Shown: in pieces, positions 58,101-64,000 of the stretch
Position numbering within the stretch: the stretch's first letter is position 1
How the letters are laid out: each line of letters begins with the position of its first letter
From: Typha latifolia
Taxonomy: Eukaryota; Streptophyta; Magnoliopsida; Poales; Typhaceae
Length of the DNA: 64,000 nucleotides
Direction: 5' to 3'
NCBI GenBank assembly: GCA_019914945.1
Contig: CM034110.1
Span: 4,388,308-4,452,307, forward strand
Notes under the pieces: model-generated
Seen by the model: only the letters and a program-made list of their open reading frames with translations
What the model was told of the DNA's origin: nothing
The model's database searches: none
Position numbers and translations under genes: made by a program

Positions 58101-60165
58101 TGTCTATTGTAACAGGTTACCTCAATTGTCTCGTCAAACCTCAATAAAATTATTGATGTTAACTATTACCCTGTTGAAACTGCAAAGAGGTCAAATCTAC
58201 GGCATAGACCAATAGGAATAGGAGTTCAGGGTTTAGCAGATACTTTCATCTTGCTTGGCATGCCATTTGATTCGCCAGAGGTATTTTGTTTTAACTATTA
58301 AGGCTTTAGGATATGTTATCCATCAATTCTTGATGTTGTCAGCTAATATCTTGTAAATTTATCTCCTATGCAGGCTCAACAGCTAAATAAGGATATATTT
58401 GAGACTATCTACTACCATGCCTTGAAATCATCTGCTGAGATTGCTGCAAAGGAAGGTCCATATGAGACCTACAAAGGGAGTCCTGTCAGCAAGGTATGTG
58501 TTTGAAAGGCTTGCTCATCTAGAATATTTTGATTGTCATTTTTTTCTAGCTAGCTATGTTAGTATATGTCTTTATGATAGAAATAATTTTTTTATATTAT
58601 CCTTGGTAAATGTTGATTGATACAATTATTTCTGGTAATAAACAATATAAAATACATAATTAAACATATCCTTGGCAACAAACTAAGCTACTTAAGTTCA
58701 AATAGATTCTTGAGAAAATTATATTAGAATTATTCATATTGTACACATCTGATCTCCAAACATGTTTCAAATAGCTTACATAAGTTCATGACTTGTATTT
58801 CTGTAAGGCAGAGTAGGCCTTATAAATTGTTTGTCGAAGGATATCGATTTCTTTCATTGTTATTGGAGATCTGGACATCTTATGAAAGATTGAAAGATAG
58901 TCTTCATGCAAAATGATGCTATATAACTTGCAAAATGATGCTATGTGACTAAAGATTTAACGTTCTAAAATCGTAGCAGAAGAACATATGGGGTTTCTCT
59001 TGTCTCTAGCTTGTGCATGCAATAGTACGAAAAAGTTGTGATGATATACTTCTCTCATGGCTCAAGTTTTAATCCTCTGCTTGTACAGGGAATTCTTCAA
59101 CCTGACATGTGGAATATAACTCCATCGGACAAATGGGATTGGCCAACTCTGAGGGAAATGATTTCTAAGAATGGACTGAGGAATTCCCTGCTTGTTGCTC
59201 CCATGCCGACTGCTTCAACTAGTCAGATTCTTGGCAATAATGAGTGCTTTGAGCCCTACACATCCAACATCTACAGTCGCAGAGTGCTGAGGTTTACTTA
59301 TATGCTGTGAATGATAATACATAACACCTTTGAAAGCATTCATATGCTAATATTTATATTATCTCTTAATTTCAGTGGAGAGTTTGTTGTAGTGAATAAG
59401 CATCTCCTGCATGACTTGACTGAAATGGGTCTTTGGAATCCAGCACTCAAAAACCAGATAATTTACGAAGATGGCTCTGTTCAAAAGATTCCTGAAATAT
59501 CAGAAAATTTAAAAGCTATTTACAGGTAAGCATATAAGTATGGTACAGCTAATTTGGGGCTGTCTTCTGTATTATGTATGCATTGAATCCTTATAATATT
59601 TTGTCAGGACGGTGTGGGAGATCAAGCAAAGAACGCTTGTTGACATGGCTATCGATCGTGGGTGCTACATTGATCAGAGTCAAAGCCTGAATATTCACAT
59701 GGATCAACCCAACTTTGGAAAACTAACATCCCTGCACTTCTATGCCTGGTCCAAGGTGGTTTTGTTTTACCTTTACTTTTAAACCATCATCTTGTGTTGT
59801 TAAGTCAATGCAAACATTCTTTTCTTTAAAGTATGACATTTATGAAGTTGTGAGTTTTCTTCTTTACTAAAGGGTCTTAAAACTGGGATGTATTATCTTC
59901 GAACGCGTGCTGCTGCTGATGCGATCAAGTTTACTGTGGACACGTCGCTTCTCAAGGTGATTCTCTTGCATATTTTGGCTACTTTTTCTTGCATTATTCT
60001 GCATTTCATATTAGTTATGTCGCTCTTTTGGGATATAATGATCTAAAACATATGGAGGAATCACAGGACAAGGAGCCAGTGGAGGAAGAGGATGTTGAAG
60101 CCAAAATGGCCCAAGTTGTTTGTTCCTTGAACAACCGAGAAGAGTGCATTGCATGTGGAAGTTAG
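52107..60165 (+). CDS. RNR1: Ribonucleoside-diphosphate reductase large subunit (RNR1), 17 exons
   Basis: Class I reductase R1, making dNDPs from NDPs together with the small subunit. Exons: 52107-52334, 52421-52482, 52547-52634, 52975-53238, 53326-53566, 53643-53719, 56656-56826, 56908-57000, 57709-57858, 57944-58030, 58116-58280, 58374-58493, 59089-59291, 59376-59525, 59608-59755, 59873-59956, 60067-60165. All junctions are GT-AG and in phase: 810 codons, 809 residues, normal length. Residues 1-90 form the ATP-cone ([20 protein letters not shown]). Active-site residues are Cys218 (LSSCFL), Asn427/Cys429/Glu431 (SSNLCTEI) and Cys444 ([11 protein letters not shown]); the C-terminal CIACGS supplies the redox Cys pair. 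No defect seen. Intron 6 is 2.9 kb and carries a solo LTR; intron 8 carries a MITE-like element. The start follows the family; an upstream in-frame ATG exists. Confidence 0.96.
54180..54749. mobile_element. 570-bp solo LTR in RNR1 intron 6
   Basis: Begins TGTTATGATCCGACC, ends AAACCGTAACA, flanked by TAATT at 54175-54179 and 54750-54754. It contains a TATATATAGGAG promoter-like segment near 54320. No coding sequence; superfamily not determined. Confidence 0.8.
54755..56655. other. Rest of RNR1 intron 6, repeat-like
   Basis: AT-rich. Around 55501-56434, GACATTTGGTT on the left and AACCAAATGCC on the right could be the short ends of a further element. 55740-56110 contains several GGCTTGTAAG/CTTACAAG inverted words. 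No exon is missed here, because exons 6 and 7 join in frame. Confidence 0.45.
57123..57610. mobile_element. 488-bp MITE-like element in RNR1 intron 8
   Basis: Long imperfect terminal inverted repeats: left GGGTTCTTTACATAATTGCC, right complement GGGAATTTTTACATAATTAC, continuing through CACTGAA(A/T)ACTTTCAA. AATAAAAT flanks both sides (57115-57122 and 57611-57618). Non-coding. The 8-bp duplication suggests hAT or MULE mobilisation. Confidence 0.8.
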
Positions 60166-60754
60166 AGCATCTACTTTAATGCATGTCTCAGCTCCACTGA
60201 CTAAATTTTTCCGCGTTGCCAGCTTTCCTCTAAACTCTTGTTGGAGGGAAGTGGAAATTAGGAGTTCAGATATTTATCAAGCATATGCAGCTCAGTAACT
60301 CCATCAGTGCTTCTTGATAAGCATATTGGGTAGTTCTCTTGTACGAAAAATTTAAGGATTCCTTTCTTTCCTTGTAAAATATGCTTGGACTAATGTAAAG
60401 CTATTTGAAAGCTGCTGGCTTTTGTTTACTTTATTTCTTTGTACACAATGTGAGTATCTTATTAGAGTTATTTGCAACGAAAATTTACTTAGTTTTTGAT
60501 TTAGTGAGGCAAGGTGACTTTTTTCTTATTTTTCTTTTAATTTTACCATTTCTATCATTTAGTGCATCATTTTTATTGATAGAATACCACAAGAGAGAAA
60601 AAATGGCTTCATATTTATCTTCTTTTTTTTTCATCATCTTCTACTTTATATGCTGGTGCTAATTTTTTTTCTTCTTCTTTTGTTGCTGTTGCTTTTTTTT
60701 TAATCTTCTTTTTCTTCTATTCGTACTTAAACTACAAACTTTTAGTTTAGTGCA
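60166..60754. other. RNR1 3' flank
   Basis: Probably holds the 3' untranslated region (ending perhaps near 60400), then T-rich sequence with CTTCTTTTT tracts. No gene seen. Confidence 0.5.
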
Positions 60755-61410
60755 GTTTTAGGAAAATATATAGAAGATAATCATTTGACGTCCAAATATT
60801 ATAATACTAATTAGATAAAATTGGTGATATCATAATTTGCAACTTTTGTATTCAGAGTTTTTTCAGATTATAAATATATCTATAGTGAACTGAATAATTT
60901 TTAATTTAAATATAAAATTATGAATTACAAATAGAATTTTGTACTTAAACGTAGAATTTCGCATTTAAATAATTTTTTTAATTATTTATAGTAATATTTA
61001 AAAGATAATTATTTGATATCCAAAAATTATGAAACTAATTGTGTTAAATTGGCGATATTATGATCTATAACTTTTGTATTCGAAGTTTCTTTAGATTATG
61101 AATCTATCTACGGTGAAACGAATAATTTCTAATTTAAATATAAAATTATGAATTATAATTAGGATTTTGTATTAAATGTAGAATTTCATACTTAAACATA
61201 GAATTTGAATGTTGCATAGTTTTAAAAAAGTATTCAAAAAATAATTATCTGAGGTTTACAAATTATAAAACTAATTGAATAAAATTGGTGACATTATGAT
61301 CTACAATGTTTGTATTCAGAGTTTCTTTAGATAATGAATCTATCTGTGTCGAAATGAATAATTCTTAGTTTAATTATGAAATTCTATGTTTAAGTACGAA
61401 ATTCTGTCAC
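60755..61410. repeat. Three diverged tandem repeats of about 230 bp
   Basis: Units start near 60765, 60993 and 61228 and share the order AGATAATTATTTGA, AAACTAATTG, AAATTGGTGATATTATGATC, CTTTTGTATTCAGAGTTTCT, TTTAGATTATGAATCTATCT, GAATAATT and AAATTATGAATTA. The spacing is 228 and about 236 bp. Strongly AT-rich; resembles an old satellite remnant. Confidence 0.75.
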
Positions 61411-62027
61411 ATCAAAGCATAGGAGGGGAGCTATAATCATCCATATGTGACTATTTGATGTACATATGACAAGTAAAGTAGCCATGACATCCTCTGCATA
61501 TAGCTTCCATATCATCTGCATTATAGTAAAATTAGTGAAAAATAAAAGATTTTACTTTTTATTATTAACTATCAACTACTTGATTATCTCTCTATTGATC
61601 TAATTGATCTCGGTAGTATTGCAATACATGTGGCACTAGACTATGTTGAAAAGTCAAGTGGCACCACCATTTTGCACCAAGTAGATCTGCAGGTGAGGGT
61701 GGCACTACGGGTGGCTGATCACCTTGGGCCTCATGCTGCTCAATATGATCAATAACTACTTTGATAGGAGGTGGGAGCCTATCCAGTCATCCAACATATA
61801 GGCGTTTCTATGCCCAAACCTGATTTACCAATATAATATATATATATATATAATCTCATAAATATAAAAAAATAGATTAAACAAATAGAAATAGATTATA
61901 CATGTAACAAGACAAAGGGGCCAGCTATCATTGATGCATCGAGGTTAGAAGCTCGACATAATTTTTAATAAAGTAATGCTAGACAAGTCCCGTAATAAAG
62001 GTAAATAAATCAACTAGACTATAGCTC
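61411..62027. other. Unassigned, between tandem repeats and MULE remnant
   Basis: AT-rich with a (TA)n tract near 61836-61852. 61660-61800 has minus-strand degenerate sequence that may be the C-terminal end of the following MULE/PMD gene. No motif is certain. Confidence 0.4.
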
Positions 62028-62560
62028 TTAACTTGTTAGCCAAATTGTAGCTCTTAAAAGTGATAAAATATAGGCCCAAGCATATCTTTGTATGGTTTGA
62101 TCATTAGTATTTGTGGGTAGCGTCGCAAATGTGTCACGCAACCACTGCATCTGAATTAATGAATCTCGCATAGCAGTCTGAGGTGGTGTAACTCTTGAAA
62201 GCTCTAGACATAACTCCGACCATTTGTAATTTGTGTTACCAGTGACAACTAGACCATGGACACACAAACCCATAAATATCGCAACATCTTGTAAAGTCAT
62301 AGTGACCTCCCCGATTGCGAGACGAAATGTGTGTCTTTCGTCTCTGCTATTCTATAGGCAAAATAAAATCCTCTTTGGATAGGAAGACAAAGAACTCGTG
62401 AATATGGCACCCACTGTCTCAAAGTTTGTGTAAAACAATGTCGACAAGTGAAGGCCACTCGAATCTTGCAATTTGCAAAAATATAAATAAGTCATATGAA
62501 CCACTTGGAGCATGTCATATGAATCATCTATAACAAGGTTTTTAACCAATAAAACATGGT
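62028..62560 (-). pseudogene. Plant mobile domain (PMD) region of a MULE gene
   Basis: The minus-strand frame 62028-62300 reads MTLQDVAIFMGLCVHGLVVT, then WSELCLELSRVTP, and AWAYILSLLRATIW. TLQDVAxxxGLxVxGxxVTG followed by an RAYxLxLLGxxLF-like box is the start of the plant mobile domain (PF10536). A second frame, 62352-62549, covers the domain N-terminus (YDMLQVVHMTYL, AIFTSSLSSYPKRILF), separated by a frameshift. PMD occurs both in host MAIN-like genes and in MULE and gypsy elements; the transposase beside it favours a MULE. Confidence 0.8.
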
Positions 62561-62879
62561 AAGTAAAGATAGCTCAAAACATATGGTAAGTAAATGTTTA
62601 TTCCACTTTCATTAAGTCCTAAGAGAAAGAGAAAGATGGTAAGTAAAGATAGCTCTTATCTCACATCTCTAAATAGCTTCATATCTATATTGTTTCAGCA
62701 ACATTAAGACAGATCCATCTATAGGGCCTAGATCCTCACATGCAACCATGTCCTCACAACTGCATGAAATTACATTCATAAGTATGTTAAAGATTATGAC
62801 ATAAAAAAGTAACATGACACATAAGACAATAAACATGCTAAATATTTAAGAAAGTGCAAACTTATTATATTTAATAGCA

Positions 62880-63300
62880 GTGTCTGTGTTTAACTCTTCA
62901 TTTGTAACATGACAAGTTTGTGAATTATGGTCTTATTATTTACAATGCCCACATGTGATTGCTTGGCGTTTTTCCCTTTCGTTCATCATATTATGAATCC
63001 TTGTCAATTTTGGCTGCCTTTTACTAATCTGTTTCATTAATGGATTAGGTAACAAGATTGGACCATCGTACTTGGGCTAATAGCATTGATCGCTAAGTGG
63101 TGTAAGCTCAGGTCTCCATGTGTTTATACATGCTTCAATTGTGTATATCTTATCAACAAATTACATCAAGCTAAGCTGAATAGACTTGCAAGTGGCAAGT
63201 ACGTGTGTGCAAGGATATCGATATTGTTGCTAATTTCTACAAGTGTAAATATTCTTGCTAGGATTAATTGATTGACCATGTTCACCTCTTGTTGTACTTT
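62880..63300 (-). pseudogene. MULE zinc-finger region (SWIM C-terminus and zinc knuckle)
   Basis: Minus-strand translations give TWRPELTPLSDQCY, PKYDGPILLPNPLMKQISKR, QPKLTRIHNMMNEREKRQAI, then TCGHC..DHNSQTCHVTNE with stops inside. This is the usual end of MuDR-type transposases: a SWIM finger, a linker, and a CxxC..HNxxTC knuckle. The order on the minus strand is transposase, SWIM, PMD. Confidence 0.7.
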
Positions 63301-64000
63301 ATAAAAAACGTTTAGTGGTAACACCAAAAATACCTTGATGGTGATGAAACCCACACACAATGTGTAAGTTTGCCATCTTAAGATCTGCATTCATAGTAGC
63401 TGTGATGTTAGGCATGAACCATTGGTTAGTTCTTAAATAATCGTCTCCTTATTTGCGGCTTGCATAAAAGTAATAGACTAAGCAACAAAATATTACTTGC
63501 ACCAAATTTGTTATTGGCAAGAATCGAGCATTAAGTAATACATTATCAACAACTTAGACAAATTTGTAGTCATGAGTCTGTAACGATGTCCACCTTCGTG
63601 AGCTAGAGCCCACTTTTCAACTGGGATGTTACCAAGCCATTTTGTTGCATGTGGATATAATTGCTCAATTCGTGACATTCGAAAGTCAAACTTTTAGACT
63701 TGATTTTTTATAGTAGCTTGATAAACAAAATTCTTTAAAGTAGTATTGTGAAAGTGTTTATTAAAGTTGCTAACCATATGATGCAAACAAATGCCGTGAT
63801 AAACTATTGGCTTATTCCAATTGAATAGATGTAATAAGGTAGTTGCTAATATCCTAGCATGCCGATCTGAAATTAAATAAATTCTTTTTCTTTGATGCAC
63901 AATAAGATGACGCAAATATGTAAGAAACCAACCCCAACTTGACGCATTCTCGCTTTCTACAATAGCAAATGCAAGAAGAAATATCGGATCATTTCCATCA
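63301..64000 (-). pseudogene. MULE (MuDR-like) transposase core, partial at window edge
   Basis: The frame 63694-63915 reads IYLISDRHARILATTLLHLF and YHGICLHHMVSNFNKHFHNT, then LKNFVYQATIKN. This corresponds to the ISDRHxGIxxAVxxxFP...CxxHMxxNFxxKFK..LxxLxWxAA segment of MULE transposases (PF10551), including a catalytic-region Asp. Stops separate it from the later parts at 63300-63690. The N-terminus is outside the window. Confidence 0.85.

Overview
The window is nuclear DNA of a flowering plant. Two intron-containing plant genes sit in a very repeat-rich, AT-rich background, and the repeats belong to plant lineages: an Athila-type Ty3/gypsy element, chromovirus-like gypsy pieces, a Copia element, a plant LINE with an RNase H domain, a hAT transposon, and a MULE with a plant mobile domain. 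I cannot name the species.

Layout. 1-18404 is a decayed LINE split by an Athila-like retrotransposon (3230-17269, 5-bp target duplication GCCAC). That element is itself split by a 3.3-kb solo LTR (10654-13956, duplication CTTTC), and its integrase segment is inverted. 20283-23545 holds two truncated long LTRs, one inside the other. 23638-27630 is a hAT element with matching terminal inverted repeats and an 8-bp duplication AGGTCAAG. It carries a degenerate transposase and what looks like a captured fragment of a KRP-type CDK-inhibitor gene. 28398-39090 is a decayed Copia element hit by a chromovirus-like gypsy element (28526-36723), which was hit in turn by a 2.5-kb solo LTR (33778-36298, duplication GTAAG).

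39512-42238 (minus) is an apparently intact eight-exon GH10 endo-1,4-beta-xylanase gene with a CBM22-like module. 42965-50520 is again repeats: a truncated LTR, gypsy protease and RT scraps, an LRR-gene fragment, and a 3.46-kb solo LTR (46840-50294, duplication ACCCG) that contains a further 0.9-kb LTR. 52107-60165 (plus) is an apparently intact 17-exon gene for the large subunit of ribonucleotide reductase (RNR1). Two of its introns carry a solo LTR and a MITE-like element. Downstream lie three diverged tandem repeats, and at the right edge a decayed MULE transposase/plant-mobile-domain gene on the minus strand.

The two host genes are functionally unrelated: xylan hydrolysis in the cell wall and dNTP synthesis. 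Most of the remaining story is nested transposition, which the target-site duplications let one order in time. The observations most worth a second look are the captured KRP fragment, the inverted integrase block, the paralogous empty site for one solo LTR, hairpin structures conserved inside the long LTRs, the palindromic TTCGAA-rich block shared by several LTRs, and an in-frame N-terminal extension upstream of the normal RNR1 start.
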